40,189 bases of DNA from UBA4655 sp964585575. Lineage in GTDB: Bacteria; Planctomycetota; Planctomycetia; Pirellulales; UBA1268. The stretch covers positions 1-40,189 of the forward strand of contig CAZPEM010000007.1 of the NCBI GenBank assembly GCA_964585575.1, read 5' to 3'. Positions 1 to 8,653 of this stretch are shown piece by piece (positions within the stretch are counted from its first letter, which is position 1; each line of letters starts with the position of its first letter). The notes under the pieces are model-generated. The model saw only the letters and a list, made by a program, of their open reading frames with translations, did no database searches and was not told the DNA's origin. A program made the position numbers and the translations under genes.

Positions 1-3000
1 CGGTGAGCTGCACGACCCGCAGGCCGTTGGCCCCGTCGGCCACGTAGGCGAACTGGCTGACGTAGGCGATCCCGAGCTTCACGTCGCGGACGTCGTTCAT
101 GCAGCCGCCGCCGTCGAACAACTGGTCGATGAAGGGCTTTCCGGGATTCGTGACGTCGATGATCGCGAGGCCCTGCCGGCCGGCCGCGACGTAGGCGTAC
201 GTCCGCGCGACGTAGGCCTTGTGGGCCGTGGAGAGCGGCACGACCGCCAGCGGCACCGGAGCGGCGACGTCGGTGACGTCGAAGGTCTTGAAGCCCTCGG
301 CGTCGCAGACGAAGGCGTGGCGAAACTGGATCTCCACCGACGTCGGTTTGAAGACGCTCGGCGAGCCGATCACCGAGACCACCTTCGGGCACTTCGGGTT
401 CTCGATCGACACGACCACGATGCCGGCATTGCAGCAGATCCAGGCGTTCGTGCCGGCGATGGTGATGCTCCTCGCGCCCTTCAGGATGCCGTCGGGATTG
501 AAGGTCACCTCCCGCTTCAGGAAGTTGTTGAGCGGGTTGCCGTCGAGCAGCGTGCCCGCGCCCACCATCACGAGCCCCTCCTCGAGGTCGCTGACGTAGA
601 GGTAGCCGTACATCGCATGGACGGCGTCCTCGAAGTTCTCGGGGTCGTGCTTGCGGGTCGGGTCGGGTGCCGTGGTCGCCGGCGCCGCCACGCCCGTCGC
701 GTAGGCGGTCTTCACGTAAAGCTGCTGGCCGAGGGGGGAGACGGGGGCGGTGGTGATCCGCTGCGAGAAGCCCTTGTCGTCGATGAACGCGACGTCGAAC
801 ACCCTCAGCCCGTCGGCCCCGCAGGCGGCGTAGAGATACTCGCCCCGCAGCTGCACCTGGAGAACCTCCCGGCGTTTCAGCGGGTTCGCGATGATCTCGC
901 CGATGTCGCCGGAGGCGTGGTGGTGCGCATGCTGGAGCACGCCCTCCTTGGCGAGGTGCTTCGCAAAATAGTCCGGGTAGGCGATCCGGTGGAACGAGCT
1001 GCCGATCACCGCCTGCGGCTCCTCCTGCTCCGTCACGACCACGCCGGCGAGCCCGCCCGATCCGAGGCCGACCCAGCAGTACCTGCCTATGAAGTTCGTG
1101 TAGTTGGTGCCCTGCATGAGAAGCTGCGCCATGATGGCGTTGTTGTCCCCCTCCTTCGAGACGTGGCAGTCGGTGCACATCTTCGTCTCGTGCGTGCCGG
1201 GGCGATGGGCAGCGAGATCGCGTGGGACGGAGCGATCGGGCCCACCGCGGACGGTGTGGGGCACGTTCGTCGAGAAGGCGATGCCGCTGTGGCCCTCGGC
1301 CGAGATCGTCTGCTGCTGCACGTAGATCGACTCACGGTTGGCGTTGTAGGAGCCGACGTGAATGGCGCAGCTCGACCGCGAGGGGCCGATCCGGTTGCCG
1401 GTGGCGTTGCCGTCGCGGCCGAGCATGAAGACGTCGTCGCGGAGCGTCTGGAAGTTGTAGGCGACGAGGTTGCGGGAGACGTCCCCCTCGTAGTGCAGAT
1501 TGGGCGACTTCTTGTTGGCCTTCTGCGGCAGGTGGCAGCCGAAGCAGCTCGGGTTCCAGGAGCTGTGGCAGGCGATGCAGCTCATGCGGTCGTTCTTGTG
1601 GGCGCACCGGGCGGGATCGTGCTTCCCGCCCCACTCGAGCGGCCCGTCGTCGGCCCAGCGGATCGTCTTCGCGAAGGCCGAAACGGCGTTGTAGTGCTCG
1701 CTCGCCGGATCGACCGTCGCCTTCGTCTGCTTGATCTCCCAGGTGAGGTTCTCCTCCACCATCGAGTTCTGGAAGATCCTGCCACCCTCGACGACGAACC
1801 GCCGCTTGCCCGATGGCGTGCGGAGCGTCCGAAGGTCACGGCCCCCCTCGGGGCTCGACGTGTTCGAGGCGGGGCCGCTCGTGCGGAGCGTCGCGACGCG
1901 ATCCACCGTGCCGTGGCAGTCGACGCAGGTGATCTCGATCGCGGCCCGCACCTCGCCGTAGAGCTTCGTGTTGCCGTGCATGTCCTGGATGAAGTGGCAG
2001 TCGATGCAGTGCATGCCCCGCTCCATGTGGACGTCGAGCAGGTGCACGGGCAGGCCGTCCCGGTCCTTCGCGACGGCCGCCTCCTCGGCGCGGAGCTGCT
2101 CGCGGGTTTTGCGGTCGGCGCCGCGGTAGATCTCCTTGATCCGCTCGGGCATCTTCACGGCCGCCCGCCGCGCGGCGTTGCCGTCGTCGACGACGACATC
2201 CCCCTTGTGGTCGAGCAGGTTTCCCTTGCGGTCGTGCTTGAACACGGCCCGGAAGGCCCAGCCATGGCCGTGGAAGTCGGCGAACTGCGTCTCCTTCGTG
2301 CGGTCGTTGAGATCGGCCAAGCGCGCGAGGAACTCGGGGTCGGAGAGGTGGTTCTTCGCGGCCGACTCGTTCGGGTTGCGGAACTGCGCGTTGATCGCCT
2401 CCTCCGAGGTCGGATACCGCTGCCGTGGCGGATAGATGAGGTTCGCGTCGGTCTCCTCGTCCCACCACATGTAGCCGATGTAGCTGTTCATCACGGTCGT
2501 GCCGGGATGGATGTGGCAGACGATGCACTGGCTCGTCGGGATGCCGTTGCCGGGGGCGAACTGGTGGTGGATCGGATGGCCGCTCTCGTCCTTCGGGATC
2601 GTCGGGTCGGCCGAGAAGCTCGTGCCGCGGTTGCCGTAGACGTGGTAGGGACCGGAGTGGACGGGCGAGCGGTCGTTGGCGTAGACGACGTGGCAGCCGG
2701 TGCAGCCGCTCGAGCGGTAGTCGCCCGGCTGGTCGTTCGTGCCGAGGAAGTTGAGCGTCGGGTCGAAGAGCCTCGTCTTGTTGAGGCTCAGGAACACCGG
2801 GTCGGTACGGTTTTCCGTGCCGAGGCCGCGGGTGGAGAGCCGCGTCCGCGGCCGGCCGTTCTCCTCGAGTCGCTCGGGGTTGCCAACCTCAGGCCGGAAC
2901 CGTCCTCCCCGCTCGAAGATGCGGAGGATGTTTCCCGGCTGCTGCCGCTCGAACCGCGGCAGCGGATCGAGATAGCGGACGACCGCCCGGTAGTGCCGCT

Positions 3001-3685
3001 CGTCGTCGGTCGGCGGCGGCACGGTCTGCAGCCGCTGTCCCACCCCCTCATGGCTGTAGCTCTCGCCGAAGCTCGCATGCTTGTTGGGGATCGAGCCGTT
3101 GTTGTAGAGCGCGGCGTTCCACAGCATGCAGCCGTGGGTCATCATGCTTTTGCGCACCTGGAGCACGATCGACGAGTGGCAGCCGCCGCAGCTCGTGTGG
3201 GCGACGCGAAGGTCGCCGGGATTCACGAACCGCACGAACTCGGGCGACTCGTGGTTGAGGAGCGTGTAGGACCGCTGCGGATTGGCCGAGCCGGTCCAGA
3301 CCTCCGGGTGCTTCGGATGGACGTGGGCCGCGCGCTTCGTGGTCGCGGCGGCGTCGCCACCGTGGCAGTCGGTGCAGCCGAGACGGACGTTCGGGCTGCG
3401 GTGCATGTCGCCGACGTTCTGGTGGCAGACGACGCAGCCGTGGCTCTTGAGCGCCGCCTGGGCCGCGGTCTGGCCGGAGAGATCGGGGCCGAGACGCTCC
3501 TCGGCGAGCGGCAGCGGATTGGCCGGCTCGGTCGGTGGCAACGGCACCGTCTCGACCGCTGCGGTCCGTGCGGCGGGCGGCTCGGCGACAACCGGCGAGG
3601 TCGTCGCGACGGCGGTCAGGAACGCGGCCGCACGCAACATCCGACCGAGGACGGCGGAGGAACGCGGGCGGAACGTGGAAACCAT
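1..3685 (-). CDS. Multiheme (at least 10 CXXCH) cytochrome c with C-terminal LVIVD-type beta-propeller, 3' end outside window
   Basis: Reading the minus strand from ATG 3685 gives 1228 codons without a stop, so the C-terminus lies beyond the window. GGAG sits about nine bases before the ATG. Residues 1-35 look like a signal peptide (basic start, Ala/Leu-rich core, VVA then EP), so the protein should be exported. Ten CXXCH heme-attachment motifs begin at about residues 84 (CVVCH), 104 (CTDCH), 166 (CGGCH), 328 (CTGCH), 387 (CIVCH), 560 (CIDCH), 587 (CVDCH), 703 (CIACH), 714 (CFGCH) and 837 (CTDCH). From about residue 945 come repeats of the type YVAAGRQGLAIIDVTNPGKP, typical of LVIVD repeats that form beta-propellers. 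The family suggests periplasmic or surface electron transfer; substrate and partners are unknown. It is divergent from the sugar-nucleotide cassette and probably unrelated to it. Long open frames on the opposite strand here are codon-bias shadows. Confidence 0.93.
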   Translation of the reverse strand, partial: MVSTFRPRSSAVLGRMLRAAAFLTAVATTSPVVAEPPAARTAAVETVPLPPTEPANPLPLAEERLGPDLSGQTAAQAALKSHGCVVCHQNVGDMHRSPNVRLGCTDCHGGDAAATTKRAAHVHPKHPEVWTGSANPQRSYTLLNHESPEFVRFVNPGDLRVAHTSCGGCHSSIVLQVRKSMMTHGCMLWNAALYNNGSIPNKHASFGESYSHEGVGQRLQTVPPPTDDERHYRAVVRYLDPLPRFERQQPGNILRIFERGGRFRPEVGNPERLEENGRPRTRLSTRGLGTENRTDPVFLSLNKTRLFDPTLNFLGTNDQPGDYRSSGCTGCHVVYANDRSPVHSGPYHVYGNRGTSFSADPTIPKDESGHPIHHQFAPGNGIPTSQCIVCHIHPGTTVMNSYIGYMWWDEETDANLIYPPRQRYPTSEEAINAQFRNPNESAAKNHLSDPEFLARLADLNDRTKETQFADFHGHGWAFRAVFKHDRKGNLLDHKGDVVVDDGNAARRAAVKMPERIKEIYRGADRKTREQLRAEEAAVAKDRDGLPVHLLDVHMERGMHCIDCHFIQDMHGNTKLYGEVRAAIEITCVDCHGTVDRVATLRTSGPASNTSSPEGGRDLRTLRTPSGKRRFVVEGGRIFQNSMVEENLTWEIKQTKATVDPASEHYNAVSAFAKTIRWADDGPLEWGGKHDPARCAHKNDRMSCIACHSSWNPSCFGCHLPQKANKKSPNLHYEGDVSRNLVAYNFQTLRDDVFMLGRDGNATGNRIGPSRSSCAIHVGSYNANRESIYVQQQTISAEGHSGIAFSTNVPHTVRGGPDRSVPRDLAAHRPGTHETKMCTDCHVSKEGDNNAIMAQLLMQGTNYTNFIGRYCWVGLGSGGLAGVVVTEQEEPQAVIGSSFHRIAYPDYFAKHLAKEGVLQHAHHHASGDIGEIIANPLKRREVLQVQLRGEYLYAACGADGLRVFDVAFIDDKGFSQRITTAPVSPLGQQLYVKTAYATGVAAPATTAPDPTRKHDPENFEDAVHAMYGYLYVSDLEEGLVMVGAGTLLDGNPLNNFLKREVTFNPDGILKGARSITIAGTNAWICCNAGIVVVSIENPKCPKVVSVIGSPSVFKPTSVEIQFRHAFVCDAEGFKTFDVTDVAAPVPLAVVPLSTAHKAYVARTYAYVAAGRQGLAIIDVTNPGKPFIDQLFDGGGCMNDVRDVKLGIAYVSQFAYVADGANGLRVVQLT

Positions 3686-4070
3686 CCGGGCAACTCCATT
3701 TGACCCGATGCGGCCGCGAAGCCCTTCGCCAGGATCGCCTGGGACGAGCTCCTTCGGTCGCGGGGGATAATGGCTGGAGTCGCGGTGGGGAGTCAAGGAA
3801 GCAATGCCTGGCGAACGGCGTCGCCGCACGGCGGCCTGCCACATGGGGAGGCCTGCGGAGGCTGCGCAGGATGCCAACGCCCGGGCTTGGCGGGAACGCA
3901 GGGAACCCACGAGGGGTTTCGAGTGCAGAACCGGCGACCCAGTAACAGCCGAACGCCCCCCAAAGACGTCTTGCCCCGAGCCCCGGGCCCTTCCTACCGT
4001 CCCCCCGCGTCATGGGTGAAAGCCGTGCCTGGTACGGCCCGCCATCCGTCCCGAGGGAGCCTCGTCGATC
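3686..4070. other. Divergent intergenic region without a recognisable gene
   Basis: This gap of about 385 bases separates the start of the multiheme cytochrome gene (minus) from the start of the nucleotide-sugar dehydrogenase gene (plus), so it should hold promoters for both. I see no convincing sigma-70 boxes, no terminator hairpin and no conserved RNA. Open frames crossing it have arginine- and proline-rich shadow composition. Confidence 0.5.
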
Positions 4071-5474
4071 ATGGTGCCCCCCGCCTCGACCGCCTCGTCC
4101 ACCGTCGTGCCGCCGACGAACGCCACCGCAGCCTCGAGCAGGCCTTCACGCAAGCCGCAGGTGGCCGCGTTGCGGTTGCCGCCGAGAGAGGCATGCGGGC
4201 AGGCGAAGTACGACACGGCCGTCGTCGGCCTCGGCTACGTCGGGCTTCCCCTCTGCCTCGCCTTCGCGAAGAGCGGTGCGACCGCCCTCGGCATCGACAC
4301 CGACGGAGGGAAGGTCGACGCGCTCGCCGCGGGCCGGTCCTACATCAAGCACATCGCCGCCGCCGACATCGTCGCCGCGACCGCCGCGCGACGGTTCCGC
4401 GCGACGGCCGATTTCAGCGAGGTAGCCGAGGCTGACTCGGTGCTCATCTGCGTGCCGACGCCCCTGACCGCCAACCGCACGCCCGACCTGGCCTACGTCG
4501 CCGACACGGCGAGGTCGCTCGCGCCGCACCTCCGCCGGGGACAGCTCGTCGTACTCGAATCGACTACCTATCCCGGCACGACCGAGGAGGTCGTGAAGCC
4601 GATCCTCGAACAGGGGAGCAGCCTCGTCGCGGGCCGCGACTTCCATCTCGCCTTCTCGCCGGAGCGGGAGGACCCGGGCAACCCCCGCAGCCGGCTCTCC
4701 GAGGTGCCGAAGGTCGTCGGAGGCCTCACGCCCGCCTGCCGCGACCGCGCCGCCGAACTCTACCGCCGGATCGTGAAGGACGTCGTGCCGGTGTCGAGCT
4801 GCGGCGTCGCCGAGGCCACGAAGCTCACGGAGAACATCTTCCGGGCGGTGAACATCGCGCTCGTCAACGAGCTGAAGATGATCTACTCGCAGATGGGGAT
4901 CGACGTCTGGGAGGTGATCGACGCCGCGGCGACGAAGCCGTTCGGCTACATGCCCTTCTATCCCGGCCCGGGGCTGGGCGGCCACTGTATCCCGATCGAC
5001 CCCTTCTACCTCACCTGGAAGGCCCTCGAATACGGCCAGCGGACGCGGCTCATCGAGCTGGCCGGCGAGATCAACACGGCGATGCCGGAGTACGTGGTCG
5101 CCCGGGTGATCGACGCGCTCAACGACGCCGGCAAGCCGGTGCGGGGCTCGCGGGTGCTCCTGCTCGGCCTCGCCTACAAGGCGAACGTGGATGACGACCG
5201 GGAGTCGCCGACCTACGCGATCATGCAGTTGCTCGAGAAGCGGGGGGCGGTCGTCGCCTACAACGACCCGCACGTGCCGGTGATCCAGGCCGGCCGCAGC
5301 CACCACGACGTCGCCGGCCGGAAGTCGCTGCCGATCACCGGCGACCATGACGTCATGGTTCTCTGCACGGCACACCAGGAATACCGCGACTTCCCCTTCG
5401 ACAGCCTGTCGGTGCCGCTCGTCGACTGCCGCAACTTCGCGACACGACGTCCCGCGGCCTACCACCGGGCCTGA
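4071..5474 (+). CDS. wbpA: UDP-N-acetyl-D-glucosamine 6-dehydrogenase (WbpA-like)
   Basis: 467 residues. Oxidises the C6 hydroxyl of UDP-GlcNAc to the uronic acid with two NAD+, the first step towards UDP-diacetamido-uronic acids. The NAD-binding motif VVGLGYVGLP lies at residues 51-60. The catalytic cysteine is Cys306 within GGHCIPIDPFYL, the form found in the WbpA/WecC group, and the C-terminal UDP-binding domain starts near GLAYKANVDDDRESP. The start is the only in-frame ATG upstream of the Rossmann motif, preceded by GGAG eleven bases away. It leaves a Ser/Pro/Ala-rich lead of about 45 residues, longer than usual for the family, so a non-ATG start further in is possible. The next three genes are the WbpB, WbpD and WbpE counterparts in order, which supports UDP-GlcNAc over UDP-Glc as substrate. 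Confidence 0.93.
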   Translation: MVPPASTASSTVVPPTNATAASSRPSRKPQVAALRLPPREACGQAKYDTAVVGLGYVGLPLCLAFAKSGATALGIDTDGGKVDALAAGRSYIKHIAAADIVAATAARRFRATADFSEVAEADSVLICVPTPLTANRTPDLAYVADTARSLAPHLRRGQLVVLESTTYPGTTEEVVKPILEQGSSLVAGRDFHLAFSPEREDPGNPRSRLSEVPKVVGGLTPACRDRAAELYRRIVKDVVPVSSCGVAEATKLTENIFRAVNIALVNELKMIYSQMGIDVWEVIDAAATKPFGYMPFYPGPGLGGHCIPIDPFYLTWKALEYGQRTRLIELAGEINTAMPEYVVARVIDALNDAGKPVRGSRVLLLGLAYKANVDDDRESPTYAIMQLLEKRGAVVAYNDPHVPVIQAGRSHHDVAGRKSLPITGDHDVMVLCTAHQEYRDFPFDSLSVPLVDCRNFATRRPAAYHRA

Positions 5475-5504
5475 CACCACCTTTTTCCTCCGGAGACGAT
5501 CGCC

Positions 5505-6485
5505 ATGGCCAACTTCGCCCTCATCGGCGCCGCGGGCTTCATCGCCCCGAGGCACATGCAGGCGATCCACGAGACGGGCAACGACCTCGTCGCCGCGGTC
5601 GACCCGCACGACTGCGTAGGCCGGATCGACTCCTACTTTCCCGCCGCCCGTTTCTTCACCGAGATCGAGCGGTTCGACCGATACCTCGAGAAGCTCCGCC
5701 GCGGGCCGGACGAGCAACGCGTCAACTACGTCTCCATCTGCTCCCCGAACTATCTCCACGACGCACACGTGCGGCTCGCGCTCCGCGTGAAGGCCGACGC
5801 CATCTGCGAAAAGCCGATGGTGCTGAGCCCGTGGAACCTCGATGCGCTCGCGGACCTCGAGGCGGAGTATGGCCGACGGGTCCACGCGGTGCTCCAGCTG
5901 CGGCTCATCGAGAAGCTCCAGGCGCTCCGCGAGGAGATCCGCTCGGAGCCCTCCGGCCGGCCCCACGACGTCTGCCTCTCCTACGTCACGCGTCGCGGCG
6001 CATGGTACGACGTCTCGTGGAAGGGGGACGCCCGCCGCTCCGGCGGCGTCTCGATGAACATCGGCGTCCACTTCTTCGACCTCCTCGTCTGGCTCTTCGG
6101 CGAGGCCGGACGGATCGAGGTCCACCTCCACGAGCCGAGACGGATGTCGGGCTACGTCGAACTCGAGCGGGCCCGTGTGCGGTGGTTCCTGTCGGTCGAC
6201 GAGAAGGACCTGCCAGAAGCCGTCCAGGCCGCCGGCAGGTTCGCCCATCGCTCGATGACGCTCGACGGGGAGGAGATCGAGTTCTCCGACGGTTTCACCA
6301 ACCTGCACACCCGCGTCTACCGGGAGATCCTCGCCGGCAACGGCTTCGGCATCGAGGATGCGAGGCCCGCGATCGAGCTCGTCCATCGGATCAACGCCGC
6401 CGAGGTGCAGACCACCGGGTCGGTGCACCCGAATCTGGCGGGCCGTTCCTCGCGGCGTCAACGGGCGGCCTGCCGGAGCGGCTGA
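5505..6485 (+). CDS. wbpB: UDP-N-acetyl-D-glucosaminuronate 3-dehydrogenase (WbpB-like oxidoreductase)
   Basis: 326 residues, GFO/IDH/MocA-type fold. In the WbpB/WbpE pair this enzyme oxidises C3 of UDP-GlcNAcA to the 3-keto sugar with NAD+. The N-terminus MANFALIGAAGFIAPRHM is the characteristic WbpB opening with a dinucleotide-binding loop. SICSPNYLH and the catalytic EKP motif (Glu102-Lys103-Pro104) follow, and RGAWYDVSWKGD, MNIGVHFFDLL and ARVRWFLSVD are further typical segments. It starts 30 bases after the upstream dehydrogenase, with GGAG about nine bases before the ATG, and is followed after three bases by the acetyltransferase gene. The last 20 residues, rich in Arg and Ser, look poorly conserved. 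Confidence 0.93.
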   Translation: MANFALIGAAGFIAPRHMQAIHETGNDLVAAVDPHDCVGRIDSYFPAARFFTEIERFDRYLEKLRRGPDEQRVNYVSICSPNYLHDAHVRLALRVKADAICEKPMVLSPWNLDALADLEAEYGRRVHAVLQLRLIEKLQALREEIRSEPSGRPHDVCLSYVTRRGAWYDVSWKGDARRSGGVSMNIGVHFFDLLVWLFGEAGRIEVHLHEPRRMSGYVELERARVRWFLSVDEKDLPEAVQAAGRFAHRSMTLDGEEIEFSDGFTNLHTRVYREILAGNGFGIEDARPAIELVHRINAAEVQTTGSVHPNLAGRSSRRQRAACRSG

Positions 6486-6488
6486 ACC

Positions 6489-7103
6489 ATGGAGCCCCGC
6501 GGCACGTCCTCGACCGGCCTAGCGGCCGGCGTGCAGGTGCACGAGTCGTCCTACGTGGACGACGGCGTCGAGATCGGCGCCGCCACGCAGATCTGGCACT
6601 TCTGCCACGTCATGACCGGCTCCCGCATCGGCCGCGACTGCCGGATCGGCCAGAACGTGGTCATCGGCCCGCGGGCGATCCTCGGCGACAACGTCAAGGT
6701 CCAGAACAACGTTTCGGTCTACGAGGGGGTGACGCTCGAGGACGACGTCTTCTGCGGTCCGAGCATGGTGTTCACGAACGTCGTCAACCCTCGGGCCCAC
6801 GTGCCGAGGCGGGACGAGTTTCGCCCCACGCTCGTCCGCCGCGGTGCCACGCTCGGCGCCAACTGCACGATCGTCTGCGGCACGACGATCGGCCAGTTCG
6901 CGTTCGTCGCCGCGGGCGCGGTCGTCACCCGCGACGTGAAGCCCTACGCGCTCGTCGCGGGCGTGCCCGCGAGGCAGATCGGCTGGATGAGCGAGCACGG
7001 CGAGCGGCTCGACCTGCCGGTCGACGGGAGTGGCGCTTCCGCCGTCGATTCCACCGGCCGGCGGTACGAACTGGTCGATTCGGAGATTCGGGTCGCGGCG
7101 TAA
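6489..7103 (+). CDS. wbpD: UDP-2-acetamido-3-amino-2,3-dideoxyglucuronate N-acetyltransferase (WbpD-like)
   Basis: 204 residues. A left-handed beta-helix acyltransferase built from hexapeptide repeats (IGAATQIWHF, IGRDCRIGQNVVIG, LGDNVKVQNNVSV, LGANCTIVCGTTIG). It is expected to transfer acetyl from acetyl-CoA to the 3-amino group made by the WbpB/WbpE pair. The segment VFTNVVNPRAHVPRRDEF is characteristic of WbpD/WlbB enzymes. The ATG lies three bases after the wbpB stop and a GGAG in the end of wbpB can serve as ribosome site. The C-terminal 40 residues after the helix resemble the variable tail seen in relatives. Co-location in the wbpA-B-D-E order is the main support for the precise substrate. 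Confidence 0.92.
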   Translation: MEPRGTSSTGLAAGVQVHESSYVDDGVEIGAATQIWHFCHVMTGSRIGRDCRIGQNVVIGPRAILGDNVKVQNNVSVYEGVTLEDDVFCGPSMVFTNVVNPRAHVPRRDEFRPTLVRRGATLGANCTIVCGTTIGQFAFVAAGAVVTRDVKPYALVAGVPARQIGWMSEHGERLDLPVDGSGASAVDSTGRRYELVDSEIRVAA

Positions 7104-7146
7104 TAACGGCAACATGTCGAGTGGCCATCGGGAGCAGAAGCCGCCC

Positions 7147-8358
7147 ATGCAGTTCATCGATCTTTCGATCCAGCAGGACGCGATCCGGCCGGAGCTCGAG
7201 GCCCGCATGGCGGCGGTGCTCGCGCACGGGCAGTACATCATGGGCCCGGAAGTGCGTGAACTCGAGGGTGTGCTGGCATCCTACGTGGGCGTGCGTCACT
7301 GCATCACGGTCTCGAGCGGCACGGAAGCCCTGCTCATCAGCCTCATGGCCCTGGGCATCGGCCCCGGCGACGAGGTGATCACGTCCCCCTTCACCTTCAT
7401 CGCCACGGCCGAGGTGATCGCGCTCCTCGGGGCCACACCCGTGTTCGTCGATGTCGAGGCCGACACGGGGCTCATGGATGCGTCGCTCCTCGAACACCGA
7501 ATCACGCCCCGCACGAAGGCCATCATCCCGGTGAGCCTGTACGGCCAGATCCCCGACATGCGCAGAATCAACGATATCGCCGACTCCCGAGGGATCCCGG
7601 TGATCGAGGATGCGGCGCAGAGCTTTGGAGCGACGCTAGACGGCCGGCGGAGCTGCGGCGTTTCGACCATTGGCTGCACCAGTTTCTTCCCGAGCAAGCC
7701 GCTCGGCTGCTACGGCGATGGCGGGGCGATCTTCACCGACCACGACGCGATCGCGGAGGCGACGCGGATGATCCGCGTCCACGGCCAGAAGGAACGGTAC
7801 ATCCACGAGCGGATCGGCGTCGGTGGCCGGATGGACACGCTTCAGTGTGCGATCGTGCTCGCCAAATGGCCCCGGTTCGCGTGGGAAGTTGAAGAGCGAG
7901 GTCGGATCGGATCGCGATACACGCGGGCGCTCACGGCCGCCGGCGCTCCGCCGGTCGAGGCAGAATGGATCGAGGCGGCCCCGCCCTCCCTCGCGCTGCT
8001 CGACGTGCGTCCGACGCGGTCGAGCGTCCATGCGCAGTACACCGTGGTCGTGGCGGACCGCGAGACGGTCAGGGAGAAGCTCGCGGCCAACGGCATCCCA
8101 ACCGCCGTGCACTATCCCCTGCCGATCAACGAGCAGCCGGCCTATAGAGCCGCCGCCCGAGGTTCGACGCCAGTTGCCGCCTGGCTCGCGCGGCACGTCA
8201 TGAGCCTGCCGATGGGCCCGGATCTCGCCACGGACGATCAGGATCGCGTGATCGACACTCTGCTTGCCGCCTGCGGCCTCGAGGCCGCCTCACCATTCCG
8301 GTTGGGGCGTCCCCATCGTGGTGAGAACCCCGGTTTTCCCCGGGAAAAGGCGGCCTGA
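7147..8358 (+). CDS. wbpE: UDP-2-acetamido-2-deoxy-3-oxoglucuronate aminotransferase (WbpE-like, DegT family)
   Basis: 403 residues from the ATG that gives the usual family start MQFIDLSIQ. An in-frame ATG at 7114 would add 11 residues, and the frame is open further back into wbpD, but neither has better support. PLP-dependent aminotransferase that converts the 3-keto sugar produced by WbpB into the 3-amino sugar using glutamate; the 2-oxoglutarate formed recycles NAD+ on WbpB in the studied pairs. The Schiff-base lysine is Lys184 in FFPSKPLGCYGDGGA. EDAAQSFGA supplies the PLP-ring aspartate, and SSGTEALLISL binds the phosphate. The C-terminal 25 residues are Pro/Arg/Gly-rich and look like an extension. 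Last gene of the cassette, followed by about 295 bases without a gene. Confidence 0.93.
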   Translation: MQFIDLSIQQDAIRPELEARMAAVLAHGQYIMGPEVRELEGVLASYVGVRHCITVSSGTEALLISLMALGIGPGDEVITSPFTFIATAEVIALLGATPVFVDVEADTGLMDASLLEHRITPRTKAIIPVSLYGQIPDMRRINDIADSRGIPVIEDAAQSFGATLDGRRSCGVSTIGCTSFFPSKPLGCYGDGGAIFTDHDAIAEATRMIRVHGQKERYIHERIGVGGRMDTLQCAIVLAKWPRFAWEVEERGRIGSRYTRALTAAGAPPVEAEWIEAAPPSLALLDVRPTRSSVHAQYTVVVADRETVREKLAANGIPTAVHYPLPINEQPAYRAAARGSTPVAAWLARHVMSLPMGPDLATDDQDRVIDTLLAACGLEAASPFRLGRPHRGENPGFPREKAA

Positions 8359-8653
8359 CGGGGCCCGCCAGGGCCGCAAAAGGCCCTCTGAACGGCTGAT
8401 CATGTCACCGAGTTGGTGAGAGGCCGCGCCGAGGCCTTTCCGCCGCCCCGCTGCGGCCCCATCGCGAAAACCCTCCGTTTTTCGCGGGAAATACGCCCGG
8501 CTGAAAACTTTTTCTTTCTCTCCGCGCCGAACGGCACGGCGAGTGCATTTCCTCTCTCCAGTCGCGAAGTGCGACGAACACCACGCGATGCGGGAAGCGG
8601 CCTCGGGCCGATCCGCTTTGCGGGTGAGGCATCAAGCATTGAGGAGGTGCGCG
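8359..8653. other. Intergenic region after wbpE: weak hairpins and a candidate promoter
   Basis: A short hairpin just after wbpE (AGGGCC 8370-8375 with GGCCCT 8382-8387) lacks a T-run. A second inverted repeat is CGCGAAAA at 8463-8470 with TTTTCGCG at 8479-8486. An AT-rich stretch with T-runs lies at about 8502-8520, followed by the sigma-54-like site listed separately. No coding frame here is convincing; the open frame running through the region into the next gene has no support before ATG 8654. Confidence 0.45.
8532..8547 (+). promoter_or_regulatory. Candidate sigma-54 (RpoN) promoter, GG-N10-GC
   Basis: The bases CGGCACGGCGAGTGCA match the sigma-54 consensus TGGCACG-N4-TTGCW at 10 of 12 specified positions. 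The invariant GG (8533-8534) and GC (8545-8546) are separated by exactly ten bases. Transcription would begin near 8558, about 95 bases upstream of ATG 8654, the first gene of a likely two-gene unit ending in a PEP-CTERM protein. Sigma-54 control through PrsK/PrsR is established for PEP-CTERM/exopolysaccharide systems in other bacteria. In GC-rich DNA such a match can arise by chance. Confidence 0.45.

Noticed and set aside
221..3703. Very long plus-strand open frame (about 1160 codons) over the cytochrome gene
   Set aside because: Composition is Arg/Val/His/Asp-rich without domains, while the minus strand has a signal peptide, ten heme motifs and LVIVD repeats. It is a codon-bias shadow.
3789..3802. 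Second GG-N10-GC match upstream of wbpA
   Set aside because: Only the two invariant dinucleotides match; flanking bases fit the sigma-54 consensus poorly, so it is expected by chance in GC-rich DNA.
4146..6461. Long minus-strand open frame opposite the wbpA and wbpB genes
   Set aside because: No recognisable domain and shadow composition; the plus-strand genes are clear family members.
8463..8486. Hairpin CGCGAAAA/TTTTCGCG as terminator of the wbp cassette
   Set aside because: It lies over 100 bases after the stop and has no T-run following the stem; kept only as a note for the intergenic region.
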